Positions 21,498 to 30,406 of a stretch of DNA of 32,707 bases are shown here, in pieces (the stretch's first letter is position 1; the number at the start of each line of letters is the position of its first letter). Both the position numbers and the translations under genes were made by a program. The stretch is from Coriobacteriaceae bacterium (GTDB lineage Bacteria > Actinomycetota > Coriobacteriia > Coriobacteriales > Coriobacteriaceae), in the NCBI GenBank assembly GCA_902363875.1, contig CABJBO010000025.1, positions 1 to 32,707 on the forward strand, in the 5' to 3' direction. The notes below the pieces were generated by a model. It was not told where the DNA came from and did no database searches. It worked only from the letters and a program-made list of their open reading frames with translations.

Positions 21498-24164
21498 ATG
21501 ACACCTCTCGCAAAACGTCTCCCGCGCGAGCTGCGCCGCAATATCGGCAAGTACCTGGGCATCTTTTTGCTTATGTGCGGAAGCATCGCCCTCACGTCGG
21601 GCTTTTTGCTCGCGGCGCATTCCATCGGCTGCCTCATTGACGACATGCGCGATGCATACACGATCGAGGACGGCCGTGTGACTACCTCCTTCGAGGCCAC
21701 CAAAGATCAGCTCAAGGCTGCCGAAGACGCGGCTGAGGACGTCGGCGGCGTTACGTTCTACAAGAACTTCTCTATCGACGCCATCATCAAAAAGACTGCC
21801 GGCGACGACGGCACCAAGCGGACCCTGCGCACCTATGCGCACCGCGCTAAGGTGGACATTGCGTCCTACTGTGAGGGCAAGGAACCCAAGGCGGACGACG
21901 AGGTGGCCATCGACCGCGTCTTTGCCACCAATAACGACCTCGCCATCGGCGATAAGGTCGAGCTTGAGGGCCGCACCTACACCATCTGCGGCATCATGAC
22001 CCAGCCCGATAGCCAGGCGTTGTTCCTCGACAATTCGGACTTTACGGTGAACACCATCACGTACGGCGTGGCCGAGGTCACCGACGCCGGCTTTGCCGCG
22101 CTCGAGGATGCCGGTGGCGCGCCTGCCTACACCTACTCCTTCACCTTTGCCGATCGCGACCTCCCCACCGCGGATCGCATTGATGCCGAGCAGGATATGG
22201 TCGAGGCGCTGACCGATGCCGATGCGCGCGTGGACGATCTGATCGATGCCGATTCCAACCAGGGCATTGGCTATGCGCGCGACGACGTGGACGGCGACTC
22301 CATGATGTGGATGACGTTGCTCGACATCATCATCGTGATCATGGCATTTGTCTTTGTGGTGCTCACCGACGCCACCATCGAGGAGGAGAGCGCCATCATC
22401 GGCACGCTGCTCGCCAGCGGCTATCGCCGCCGCGAGATTGTGCTGCACTACCTCGCGCTTCCCGCCATCGTGGGCGTGCTCGCGGCGCTTTTGGGTACCG
22501 CGCTCGGCGTTGCGTTCTTTACCGAGCCCATGCGCGGCCTCTATTACGGTTCGTATAGCCTGCCTCCCTTCCAGGTGTACTGGAGCTGGGAGATCTTCGT
22601 GAAGTGCGCCGTGGTTCCCGCCGCCGCGCTCATCCTCATTACGCTGGTGGGCCTGCTCCGCAAGATGGGCAAGACGCCGTTGCAGTTCCTTCGTCACGAG
22701 GCGAGCGGTAAGTCGGGTACCAAGCGCGGTCTGCAGCTGCCGGAACGCATGGGCTTTGTCTCCCGCTTCCGTCTGCGCGTTTTCCTGCGCAACCTGGGCA
22801 ACTTCGCCACGCTCTTCGTGGGCATTGCGTTTGCGTCGCTGCTACTGCTCTTTGGCCTGGCGATTCTGCCCACGATGACGCACTATGCGGACAACCTGGA
22901 GACGAGCCTGGTCGCCGAGCACCAGTACACACTCAAGGCTCCGCTAGAGCTCGAGGGCACTGCCGAGGAGCGCGAGCAATGGTCGGCACTCGAGCGCTTG
23001 CAGTCGGTTGACGGCGCGCTGCTTTCTGCCGCTCAGGATGCCGATGACGAGCTTGACGACGCGGCCGATGCCGCGCAGACGGCAGCCGATGCCGCGACCG
23101 CATCTCCGTCTGCCGAGAGCCTGACTGCAGCGCAGGATGCGCTTGCTAAGGTCAAGGACAAGAAGGATGCGCTCTACGCACGCCTCGACGATCTTGCCGA
23201 TGCCCTCGGCTGCGACCGCGATGAGGCTATCGACCTGATCGACAAGGCCTCTAAGATCGACACTGACAACGACGATATCCACCCGGTCAATACGACCGAC
23301 AACGGCGCGGGCGCAATCGCGCAGGCCGAGAAATACGCCGTTTACCAGCTGCAATACGACCGTGGCGATGGTAATGGCGAGGAGACGATTTCCGTCTACG
23401 GCATTTCATCCGATTCGCGTTATTGGAAAGACCTCGACGTCGGCGATGGGCGCGTCGTCTTTGGCGGCGGTCTGCTCGATAAGTTTGGCTGGAGCGAGGG
23501 TCAGAAGGTCACGCTCAGCGACAAGTACGAGGGCGAGCATTATTCCCTTGAGTACGCGGGCAAGGACTGTGCCTGGGGCTCCAAGTCGGACATGAATATC
23601 TATATGAGTATCGACGACTTTAACGAGCTGTTCGACAACGACGCCGCCTACTTTAACGGCTATGTGAGCGACGAGAAGCTCGATCTCGATGCTCGTTACT
23701 TTGCCGGCGACACCACGCCCGACGACATGCGCGCCGTGGGCGACCAGTTCATCGGCATGATGAGCAAAATGATCGGAATGATGATCGGGCTCGCGGTGTT
23801 TATCTTCCTGCTGTTTATGTACCTGCTGACCAAAGCGGTGATCGACCACAGCGCCCGTTCGATCAGCTACATGAAAGTCTTTGGCTATCGCGATAGTGAG
23901 ATCTCGCATCTGTACATCCGCTCGATCACGCTGTGCGTGGCGGCGTCGCTCGTGCTGAGCCTGCCGGCCATTATTGGCTCGCTCACGGCCATCTTCCGCT
24001 CGATGCTGCTCGCCTACAACGGCAATATCGAGATCTACGTGCCCGCTTGGTCCATGGCTGCATGCGTCGGCATTGGCTTTGCGACCTACCTGGTCGTGGC
24101 GCTGCTACACACGCGCTCTATCAAGCGCGTCGGCCTGGCCGAAGCCCTCAAGGTGCAAGAGTAG
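21498..24164 (+). CDS. FtsX-family ABC permease with large outer domains
   Basis: 888 aa from the ATG at 21498 (weak AGG upstream; translation is probably coupled to the ATPase gene). Helix at about 15-40, a MacB-like outer domain to about 265, FtsX block 1 (three helices, about 270-400) and a central helix (about 434-458). A second outer domain contains a likely coiled coil (about 510-600, DADDELDDAADAAQTAADAA type). FtsX block 2 lies at about 750-880. A duplicated FtsX design in a single chain can work with one ATPase partner. Roles in antimicrobial-peptide resistance or envelope remodelling are inferred from the family only. Confidence 0.92.
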   Translation: MTPLAKRLPRELRRNIGKYLGIFLLMCGSIALTSGFLLAAHSIGCLIDDMRDAYTIEDGRVTTSFEATKDQLKAAEDAAEDVGGVTFYKNFSIDAIIKKTAGDDGTKRTLRTYAHRAKVDIASYCEGKEPKADDEVAIDRVFATNNDLAIGDKVELEGRTYTICGIMTQPDSQALFLDNSDFTVNTITYGVAEVTDAGFAALEDAGGAPAYTYSFTFADRDLPTADRIDAEQDMVEALTDADARVDDLIDADSNQGIGYARDDVDGDSMMWMTLLDIIIVIMAFVFVVLTDATIEEESAIIGTLLASGYRRREIVLHYLALPAIVGVLAALLGTALGVAFFTEPMRGLYYGSYSLPPFQVYWSWEIFVKCAVVPAAALILITLVGLLRKMGKTPLQFLRHEASGKSGTKRGLQLPERMGFVSRFRLRVFLRNLGNFATLFVGIAFASLLLLFGLAILPTMTHYADNLETSLVAEHQYTLKAPLELEGTAEEREQWSALERLQSVDGALLSAAQDADDELDDAADAAQTAADAATASPSAESLTAAQDALAKVKDKKDALYARLDDLADALGCDRDEAIDLIDKASKIDTDNDDIHPVNTTDNGAGAIAQAEKYAVYQLQYDRGDGNGEETISVYGISSDSRYWKDLDVGDGRVVFGGGLLDKFGWSEGQKVTLSDKYEGEHYSLEYAGKDCAWGSKSDMNIYMSIDDFNELFDNDAAYFNGYVSDEKLDLDARYFAGDTTPDDMRAVGDQFIGMMSKMIGMMIGLAVFIFLLFMYLLTKAVIDHSARSISYMKVFGYRDSEISHLYIRSITLCVAASLVLSLPAIIGSLTAIFRSMLLAYNGNIEIYVPAWSMAACVGIGFATYLVVALLHTRSIKRVGLAEALKVQE

Positions 24165-24170
24165 CAATTG

Positions 24171-24286
24171 GGGACGTTCTTAAACGACTAGTCATCGGGG
24201 ACAGTCTTTGTCGGATTGCCGGCTCGTCGGCCGGGCTGGCAGGGACTGTCCCTGACGGCACTCATTAAAGTCTGTCCCCAATGAGT
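24171..24286. repeat. GGGGACAG-family hairpin repeat, shortened copy
   Basis: It begins 7 bp after the permease stop. Hairpin 1 pairs GGGACAGTC with GACTGTCCC. The second hairpin has lost its left arm: sequence jumps from CACTCATT straight to AAGTCTGTCCCCAATGAGT. In the full copy that 8-mer occurs twice, 33 bp apart, so a deletion between the two would give this form. Confidence 0.82.
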
Positions 24287-24294
24287 GGCCGTGC

Positions 24295-24325
24295 TTGACT
24301 TCAACCCCACTTCAACGGGTACCAT
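24295..24325 (+). promoter_or_regulatory. Promoter of the DUF362 gene with direct-repeat box
   Basis: -35 TTGACT (24295-24300) and -10 TACCAT (24320-24325), spacing 19 bp, longer than usual. ACTTCAAC occurs at 24298-24305 and 24309-24316, exactly 11 bp (one helical turn) apart and filling the spacer. Direct repeats at this spacing fit an OmpR/PhoB-type activator; the 19-bp spacer would also fit a MerR-type one. Confidence 0.5.
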
Positions 24326-24367
24326 CCTCTATGTCTGTAACGCCATATAGACCGAGGGGATAGATCT

Positions 24368-25573
24368 ATGACCGCAACCGCACCCGCAGCACCGGCAAAG
24401 GTGTACTTCACCAACCTGCGCACGCATGCTCGCGAGAGCCAGCTCGACAAGCTCAAGCGCCTCATCCGCCGCGCTGGTATCGAGCGGATCGACTTTGAGA
24501 ACAAGTTTGTCGCCATCAAGATTCACTTTGGTGAGCTGGGCAACCTGAGCTTTTTGCGCCCCAACTACGCCCGAGCCGTCGCGGACGTCGTGAAGGAGCT
24601 GGGCGGCAAGCCCTTCCTTACCGACTGCAACACGCTCTATGTGGGTAGCCGCAAAAATGCGCTCGAGCACATCGACACCGCCTACCAGAACGGCTTTACC
24701 CCGTACGCCACGGGCTGCCAGATCATCATCGCCGACGGCCTCAAGGGCACCGACGAGGCGCTCGTCCCGGTCGAGGGCGGCGAGTACGTGCGCGAGGCAA
24801 AGATCGGCCAGGCACTCATGGATGCCGACATCGTGATTAGCCTCACCCACTTTAAGGGCCATGAGCAGGCCGGCTTTGGCGGTGCCATGAAGAACCTGGG
24901 TATGGGCGGCGGTAGCCGTGCCGGCAAGATGGAGCAGCACGCCGCTGGCAAGCCGAGCGTCGATACCACCAACTGCGTTGGCTGCCGTGCCTGCGAGAAG
25001 ATATGCGCGCACAGCGCCATCACGTTTGACGGTACGCGTGAGCGCGAGCTTGCCAACGGCAGCACTCGCACGGTTCACGTGGCTGCCATCGACCACGATC
25101 GCTGCGTGGGCTGCGGACGCTGCATTGCGGCGTGCAACCAGGACTGCATCAAGCCCGACTATGATGCCGCGGCCGACGTACTCAACTACAAGATCGCCGA
25201 GTACACCAAAGCCGTCGTCGACGGCCGCCCGAGCTTCCACATCTCGCTTGCCATGGATATCAGCCCCAACTGCGACTGCCATCCCGAAAACGACACGCCT
25301 ATCGTCAACGATATCGGCATGTTCGCGAGCTTCGACCCGGTCGCCATCGATCAGGCCTGTGCCGATGCCGTCCTGGCATCCGAGCCGCTGCCTAACACCG
25401 AGCTTACCGACAGCGCGGCCAAGATGGAGCATAATCACGAGCATCTGGAGGGCGAGCAGGCCAAGGATCCCTTCTGCATCACGCATCCCGACACCGACTG
25501 GCGCGCGTGCATCGCGCATGCCGAGAAGATCGGCCTGGGCACGAGCAAGTACGAGCTCATCGAGGTCAAATAG
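24368..25573 (+). CDS. DUF362 protein with two [4Fe-4S] clusters
   Basis: 401 aa, ATG at 24368 with GAGGGGA seven bases upstream. The DUF362 core is in two parts (about 10-190 and 265-390: IKIHFGELGN, LTDCNTLY, SLTHFKGHEQAGFGGAMKNLGMG). Between them sits a ferredoxin insert with Cys203/206/209/213 (CVGCRACEKIC) and Cys246/249/252/256 (CVGCGRCIAAC). Such proteins are common in anaerobes and are probably electron carriers or redox enzymes; no reaction is established. It is a single gene with its own promoter and a strong shared terminator. Confidence 0.9.
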   Translation: MTATAPAAPAKVYFTNLRTHARESQLDKLKRLIRRAGIERIDFENKFVAIKIHFGELGNLSFLRPNYARAVADVVKELGGKPFLTDCNTLYVGSRKNALEHIDTAYQNGFTPYATGCQIIIADGLKGTDEALVPVEGGEYVREAKIGQALMDADIVISLTHFKGHEQAGFGGAMKNLGMGGGSRAGKMEQHAAGKPSVDTTNCVGCRACEKICAHSAITFDGTRERELANGSTRTVHVAAIDHDRCVGCGRCIAACNQDCIKPDYDAAADVLNYKIAEYTKAVVDGRPSFHISLAMDISPNCDCHPENDTPIVNDIGMFASFDPVAIDQACADAVLASEPLPNTELTDSAAKMEHNHEHLEGEQAKDPFCITHPDTDWRACIAHAEKIGLGTSKYELIEVK

Positions 25574-25620
25574 CACCTAGTTATTGGACATATCAAGCGC
25601 ATTCGTGGCTTAATTCAAGC

Positions 25621-25659
25621 AAAATCCGCCCGCGAGCACAGCGCTCGCGGGCGGATTTT
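25621..25659. terminator. Bidirectional terminator between convergent genes
   Basis: A perfect 17-bp stem (25621-25637 with 25643-25659), loop ACAGC, with an A-run on one side and a T-run on the other. It serves both the DUF362 gene and the alpha/beta hydrolase gene on the opposite strand. Confidence 0.93.
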
Positions 25660-25704
25660 CGGAAGTGCTAGGGGTCAGATAGACCAGTAAACCGTACTAT
25701 TTGC

Positions 25705-26670
25705 CTAAAAATACTCGTCGAGGAAGTCGTCGACCGTGTTCCAGTAGAGCTCGGGGTTAACTTGCGCACTCTTGGCGTGGGTGGCGCCATGGATGGTGAG
25801 CTTTTGCTTGACCTTGCTGGCGCACGCGTCGTAGTTTTGGTCGAGCATGTCGTACGGCACAAAGGTGTCCTGGTCGCCGTGGATAAACAGCATGGGAACC
25901 GTCGCGTGTTTGAGTTGCTCCACACTGCTCGCCTTATGAAAGTCGTAGCCCGCGCGCACGTTGCACACCAAGTTTGCTACATCGAGCAAGGGAAAGCTGG
26001 GCAGCCCGAACACGTCCTTGAGCTGCAGAGAAAACTCGTCCCAAACACTCGTATAGCCACAGTCCTCGATAATGCATTTCACGTTTGCGGGCAGAGATTC
26101 CCCCGCGACGTCCATGGCGGTTGCCGCACCCATCGACTCGCCAAAGACCAGGATACGCGCCTCGGGGTCAGCCTGAACGATCCGCCCAATCCATGCAACG
26201 ACATCGAGCCGCTCGGGCCAACCCATGCCGATATAGTCGCCGCCGGAGCGCTCGTGGGCGCGGGCGGCGGGTGCGAGTACGTTCATGCCGCGGTCGTGGA
26301 ATCGTTTGACGTATCGGGCCATGCCGATGGGCTCATCGGTGTATCCGTGTAGGCAGATAGCGTAATTGTGCGTGCTCTCTGGGGCGGCAAAATACCAAGC
26401 GGCAAGTTCGGTTCCGTCATCTGCGGTGAGGCTGCTGCTCTCGCGGTTCTCTTTAAACCATGCCCGCGCCTCGGTTCCCTCGGCATCCGGCTGCTCACTT
26501 TCTTTGTCGTCCTTGCCGTCCTGCATCATCTTCATGGTGTATGGCGCGCGGGGATTCAGCGCGAAGTCAAACAGAAAGTTGCCGGCAAATCCGAGCAGCG
26601 CAATGACAACCACCAGTGCAACGATGCCGGCTATCTTGAGCTTTCGATGGGAATGTGCGTTTTGAGCCAT
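25705..26670 (-). CDS. Membrane-anchored alpha/beta hydrolase
   Basis: 321 aa; TAGGAG lies eight bases before the ATG at 26670. N-terminal helix at about 12-33, then an outside-facing alpha/beta-hydrolase domain. The catalytic triad can be read: Ser179 in FGESMG, Asp268 in HGDQDTFVP and His298 in HGATHAKS; the oxyanion region is CLHGYTDEP. It resembles the YqkD/FrsA-like cell-surface hydrolases of Firmicutes. The substrate is unknown. Its upstream region has repeated palindromes that may be operators. Confidence 0.9.
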   Translation of the reverse strand: MAQNAHSHRKLKIAGIVALVVVIALLGFAGNFLFDFALNPRAPYTMKMMQDGKDDKESEQPDAEGTEARAWFKENRESSSLTADDGTELAAWYFAAPESTHNYAICLHGYTDEPIGMARYVKRFHDRGMNVLAPAARAHERSGGDYIGMGWPERLDVVAWIGRIVQADPEARILVFGESMGAATAMDVAGESLPANVKCIIEDCGYTSVWDEFSLQLKDVFGLPSFPLLDVANLVCNVRAGYDFHKASSVEQLKHATVPMLFIHGDQDTFVPYDMLDQNYDACASKVKQKLTIHGATHAKSAQVNPELYWNTVDDFLDEYF

Positions 26671-26689
26671 GCGGTATTCTCCTATAAGA

Positions 26690-26749
26690 TGTTAATGCAT
26701 CAACATTTAATGCAAGCGCATTATGGACGTTCGCCGTTGATGCGTCAAC
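26690..26749 (-). promoter_or_regulatory. Palindromic operator-like boxes upstream of the hydrolase gene
   Basis: TGTTAATGCATCAACA (26690-26705) and GTTGATGCGTCAAC (26736-26749) are two near-palindromes of one consensus, TGTTGATGC(A/G)TCAACA, with centres about 45 bp apart. TAATGC...GCATTA (26708-26723) lies between them. The arrangement suggests a dimeric repressor, possibly with looping; no regulator gene is adjacent. Confidence 0.5.
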
Positions 26750-26856
26750 AGGCAAAGAATGGGTAAACAAAGGGTCACGTATGGTGCAAATTTCGCACGC
26801 ACCCAGACGCTTTGATATAGTGTTGAGAACTCTTTACGTTGGAGGATGTAACCGGC

Positions 26857-27540
26857 ATGTCCGATTCGAGCGACAGTTCCAAGCCGCGACCCAAGGCCGC
26901 GGCCGTTCCGCACTACACGGTGGGCGAGGAGATCATGAACTCCGTCACCCATGGTGTCGGCTGTCTGCTGGGTATCGCGGGCCTGGTGCTCCTGATCGTA
27001 TTCGCTGCCCTGCGCGGCGGTGGCCCGGCCCACATGGCCGCGGCAATTGTCTATGGCGTCAGCATCATCCTCGAGTACCTAGCCTCCACGCTCTACCATG
27101 CGATTCAACCCGCGCGCGCCAAGCGCGTGTTCCGCATCATCGACCACAGCTGCATCTACTTGCTTATTGCCGGCAGCTATACGCCGTTTTGCCTCATCAC
27201 GCTCGCAAACGACGGCGGCCCTGCGCTGTTCTTTGCCGTATGGGCCATCGCCATTATCGGCATCGCCCTCGAGTGCTTTATGCGCGAACGTCAACCGCAC
27301 TGGGTAAGTGGCCTGGTCTATCTGCTGATGGGCTGGCTCGTCGTCTTTAAGCTGCCCGAGCTCGTGTCGCTGCTCAACCCCGTGGCACTTGCCCTGCTCG
27401 CCGTCGGCGGTGTGTGCTATACCGTGGGCGTGCCGTTCTATATCGCCAAAAACGTGCGCTATCTGCACAGTGTTTTCCACTTGTGGGTGCTCGCCGGCAG
27501 CATCTTCCAGTTCATGGCGGTGATCCTCTTCGTAATCTAG
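26857..27540 (+). CDS. Hemolysin III / PAQR-family membrane protein
   Basis: 227 aa from the ATG at 26857, with GGAGG (26841-26845) somewhat far upstream. Seven membrane helices are expected. Family signatures are NSVTHGVG near the N-terminus, STLYHA, DHSCIYLLIAGSYTPF and HSVFHLWVLAGS, which supply the conserved His, Ser and Asp residues of the presumed metal site. Despite the name, bacterial members are probably membrane hydrolases or lipid-homeostasis proteins, not toxins. No partner gene is obvious. Confidence 0.93.
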   Translation: MSDSSDSSKPRPKAAAVPHYTVGEEIMNSVTHGVGCLLGIAGLVLLIVFAALRGGGPAHMAAAIVYGVSIILEYLASTLYHAIQPARAKRVFRIIDHSCIYLLIAGSYTPFCLITLANDGGPALFFAVWAIAIIGIALECFMRERQPHWVSGLVYLLMGWLVVFKLPELVSLLNPVALALLAVGGVCYTVGVPFYIAKNVRYLHSVFHLWVLAGSIFQFMAVILFVI

Positions 27541-27648
27541 CGACCGCGCCCACGGCCCCGCTCGCACGGGCGACCGGCGCAATTGCCCTATCCGTCACCT
27601 ACGCTTACTACCCAACGTCCCGAATCTTGGAGGTTCGAGAAACTCCCG

Positions 27649-29022
27649 ATGGACATAACCATCTCCCTTATCACCACCCTCGTTTTGACCCTCATCAACG
27701 GCTACTTCTCTATGTCCGAGATGGCGCTCACCACGGCCAAGCGCGCCGTGCTGGAGCATGAGGCCGAGGAAGGCGACAAGCGCGCCGAGCGTGCCATTAA
27801 GCTGGCTGCCGACTCCGACCAGCTGCTCGCCACCATCCAGGTCGCCATCACGCTCGTGGGCTTCGCCTCGTCCGCCGTTGCCTCGACGAGCCTGTCCGAC
27901 CCGCTCGCCACGTGGCTCATGAGCTTTGGCATCGCGCCGCTCTCCGCCATCGCGCGCGGCCTGGCGCCGGTCATCATCACCGTCGCGGTCGCCTTCGTGT
28001 CCATCGTGATCGGCGAGCTCGTCCCCAAGCGCATCGGCCTGGCCAATGCCGAGGGCGTGTCCAAGCAGGTCGTGGGACCGTTGTCGTTTTTCCAAAAGAT
28101 CGCCCGTCCGCTCGTGTGGCTGACTGGCGCTTGCTCCGATGGCCTGGCCCGCATTCTGCGCATCAAGAGTGCCGACGACCGGCAGAACGTCTCGGAAGAA
28201 GAGATCAAGTACATGGTCTCGGAGCAGGACGACCTGCTCGACGAGGAAAAGCGTATGATCCACGAGATCTTCGACCTGGGCGACACCGTTGCCCGCGAGG
28301 TCATGGTGCCGCGCGTGGACACCACCATGTGCGAGGACGACGAGACGGTCGCCGACGTGCTGTCTACCATGCGCCAGACCGGCTTCAGCCGCATCCCCGT
28401 CTATCACGAGGATCCCGACAACGTCGCCGGCATCGCGCACATCAAGGACCTGATCCAGCCCGCGCTCGACGGCAAGGGCGACCAGCCCATCGCCGGCTTT
28501 TTGCGCGACGCCACCTTTGTGCCCGACACCAAGGACATCCTGCCGCTGCTGTCCGAGATGCAGACCTCGCACGACCAGATCGTGGTCGTCGTGGATGAGT
28601 ACGGCGGCACGGCCGGCATCATCACCATCGAGGACATCGTCGAGGAGATCGTGGGCGAGATCGAGGACGAGTTCGACCCCGACAACAAGTACCTCACGCG
28701 CCTCTCACGCCGCGAGTGGCTCGTCGATGGGCGTTTTTCGTGCGATGACGCGATTGAGCTTGGTTGGCCGCTCGAGGAAAGCGATGATTATGAGACCATC
28801 GCCGGCTGGATTTTGGAGCTTTGTGACTCGGTGCCCGACATCGGAGAGGTGTTTGAGGTCGCGGGGTACAAGTTTAAAGTGCAGTCGATGCGTGGCCAGC
28901 GCATCTCGCTCATTCGCGTGATCGCTCCGGCCGAAACCGATAAGAAGGATTCCGAGTCTTCGGTAGACGAGCCGACGACGTCGGGTGCGGGTTCCGCGAA
29001 TCCGCACGACGGCGACGAGTAG
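27649..29022 (+). CDS. CNNM/CorC-family transporter (DUF21-CBS-CorC_HlyC)
   Basis: 457 aa from the ATG at 27649 (MDITISLITTLVLTLINGYFSMSEMAL). DUF21 membrane domain at about 1-190, CBS pair at about 210-330 (REVMVPRVDTTMCEDDETVADVL, GFSRIPVYHEDPDNVAGIAHIKDL) and CorC_HlyC domain at about 345-430 (IAGWILELCDSVPDIGEVFEV). Family members move Mg2+ or related ions. The GGAGG site is about 15 bases from the ATG, more than usual. The sequence between can fold with it (GGAGGTT against AAACTCC), which would bring the start closer or hide the site. Confidence 0.93.
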   Translation: MDITISLITTLVLTLINGYFSMSEMALTTAKRAVLEHEAEEGDKRAERAIKLAADSDQLLATIQVAITLVGFASSAVASTSLSDPLATWLMSFGIAPLSAIARGLAPVIITVAVAFVSIVIGELVPKRIGLANAEGVSKQVVGPLSFFQKIARPLVWLTGACSDGLARILRIKSADDRQNVSEEEIKYMVSEQDDLLDEEKRMIHEIFDLGDTVAREVMVPRVDTTMCEDDETVADVLSTMRQTGFSRIPVYHEDPDNVAGIAHIKDLIQPALDGKGDQPIAGFLRDATFVPDTKDILPLLSEMQTSHDQIVVVVDEYGGTAGIITIEDIVEEIVGEIEDEFDPDNKYLTRLSRREWLVDGRFSCDDAIELGWPLEESDDYETIAGWILELCDSVPDIGEVFEVAGYKFKVQSMRGQRISLIRVIAPAETDKKDSESSVDEPTTSGAGSANPHDGDE

Positions 29023-29046
29023 GGCAAGGAAGAGTAGGGGAGAGTT

Positions 29047-29880
29047 ATGGCAGGCCTGTTCAACATCCTTAAGGTCACCGTCAGCGAGGACAAGATCTGC
29101 GCGCATGTGCTGGTGAACCCCGGCATGCCGCTCATGACCTCGGAGGACATCGAGGCCACGGCGCGCGTGTACTACCTGGTACCGGCGATTGCCAAGCACC
29201 TGTGCCTGGGCGATTCCGGCCGCGAGTTCCAGGACTGCATGGGTCAGACCGAGCTCTGCCACCTGCTGGAGCACGTGACGGTCGAGCTCATGAACGAGAC
29301 CGGTCTTGCCGGTAGCATCTCGTGCGGCCGCACGCGCGTAAGCGAGCATGACGAGCGTGTCTTTGAGGTCGAGCTTTCGTGTCCCGACGACGCACTGGCC
29401 ATCGGCGCGCTGTCGTCGGCCACCTTTATGATGGACTGGGCGTACCTGCACGCCGACCAGCCTGCCCCCGACGTGGAAGGCACGGTCGCGGGCCTGCGCA
29501 ACCTGGTGCTGGGCATGCGCGCCGAGGCCGAGGGCAAGAATCCTCACGAGGCCGTCGCTGCTGCGAACGGCGAAGATGCTGCCGAGGACGAGGGTGCTGA
29601 CGAGGGCGATGTGCCGGTCGACGCCGAGCCCGTTGCCGATGCGACCGCCGAGCCCGTTCCCACCGAGCCCCAGGGCGCCCCCAACTTTGACGACGAGCCC
29701 CAGGTGGCGATTGATACCGAGGGCGCGGTTGCCGAGAACCACGAGGCCTCCGCTGCCGTCTTTGGCGGTGCGGCGACGGTTCCGGCAGGACCTGCGCATG
29801 AGGGCGGCCTGCCGCTCGTGGACGGCGCCGGCGAGGACCCGGGTGCCACGGTGGCCATGCCGGCTGTGCCTCAGGAGTAG
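29047..29880 (+). CDS. Stand-alone protein resembling the cyanophycin synthetase N-terminal domain
   Basis: 277 aa, ATG at 29047 behind GGGGAGAG, 24 bp after the CNNM gene. Residues 1 to about 165 are well ordered. They hold CHLLEHVTVELMNETGLAG (His72, Glu75, His76) and CGRTR (93-97) followed by a beta strand (RVFEVELSC). This pattern resembles the N-terminal domain of CphA (the HVIEHVALELQ and FGRTR region). The ATP-grasp and Mur-ligase domains of CphA are absent. The last ~110 residues are acidic and Ala/Pro-rich, likely disordered. I make the CphA link from memory of the motif, so it needs a profile search. Function unknown. Confidence 0.75.
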   Translation: MAGLFNILKVTVSEDKICAHVLVNPGMPLMTSEDIEATARVYYLVPAIAKHLCLGDSGREFQDCMGQTELCHLLEHVTVELMNETGLAGSISCGRTRVSEHDERVFEVELSCPDDALAIGALSSATFMMDWAYLHADQPAPDVEGTVAGLRNLVLGMRAEAEGKNPHEAVAAANGEDAAEDEGADEGDVPVDAEPVADATAEPVPTEPQGAPNFDDEPQVAIDTEGAVAENHEASAAVFGGAATVPAGPAHEGGLPLVDGAGEDPGATVAMPAVPQE

Positions 29881-29959
29881 GCCTACGCGTTTATCACCAT
29901 CACGTACCTGCGCCTTTGCCGTACGCAGATGAGCGGAGCGGCAAGTGATGCGCTGCGGG

Positions 29960-29999
29960 TATAATGGACAGCATTCAAACGGTGGGCACCGACGTGCCC
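29960..29999 (+). promoter_or_regulatory. Perfect -10 box and leader hairpin before the YtxH gene
   Basis: TATAAT is at 29960-29965; no good -35 is seen at normal spacing. In the ~50-base leader a hairpin GGGCAC-CGAC-GTGCCC (29984-29999) stands just before the ribosome site. Confidence 0.45.
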
Positions 30000-30016
30000 G
30001 CAGGAGAGGAATGATC

Positions 30017-30406
30017 ATGGGTAAGACTTTCAGCTTTGTCTCCGGCGCACTTTTTGGTGCTGCTGCTGGCGCTATTATCGGTGTTGCTCTGGCCCCGCGC
30101 TCGGGCGCCGAGACCCGCGCCATGGCTGCCGATATCGCCAACGACGCCTGGGACAATATGCGCGACACCTACGAGCACAGCGCCGAGGAGGCCCGTGCCG
30201 CGGTGAATGACTTTGGCCCGATGGTCGACGCCAAGACTGACGACCTACGCGCCAAGGTCGACCTGGCCCGCGAGCGCATGGACCAGCTGCGCGAGCAGCT
30301 CAACGACGCCATTTCGGGCGGCAACGTGACGCCTGCCGCCGACGTCGTGGTCGAGAACGCCGTCGAGGCTGATACCGAGGCTGCGGAGCCCTCGACCGAG
30401 GCATAA
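30017..30406 (+). CDS. YtxH-domain small membrane protein
   Basis: 129 aa from the ATG at 30017, six bases after AGGA; an in-frame ATG at 30011 is too close to it. A Gly/Ala-rich membrane helix at about 5-27 (FVSGALFGAAAGAIIGVALAP) is followed by SGAETR, the YtxH/gas-vesicle-GvpP-like start. A long amphipathic helix (about 35-100) and a short acidic tail follow. YtxH proteins are often general-stress or envelope proteins. The stop overlaps the next start (TAATG). Confidence 0.88.
   Translation: MGKTFSFVSGALFGAAAGAIIGVALAPRSGAETRAMAADIANDAWDNMRDTYEHSAEEARAAVNDFGPMVDAKTDDLRAKVDLARERMDQLREQLNDAISGGNVTPAADVVVENAVEADTEAAEPSTEA

Noticed and set aside
26857..29022. Haemolysin (toxin) genes
   Set aside because: The names hemolysin III and hemolysin C are historical. 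The sequences are PAQR-like and CNNM/CorC-like membrane proteins without toxin features.
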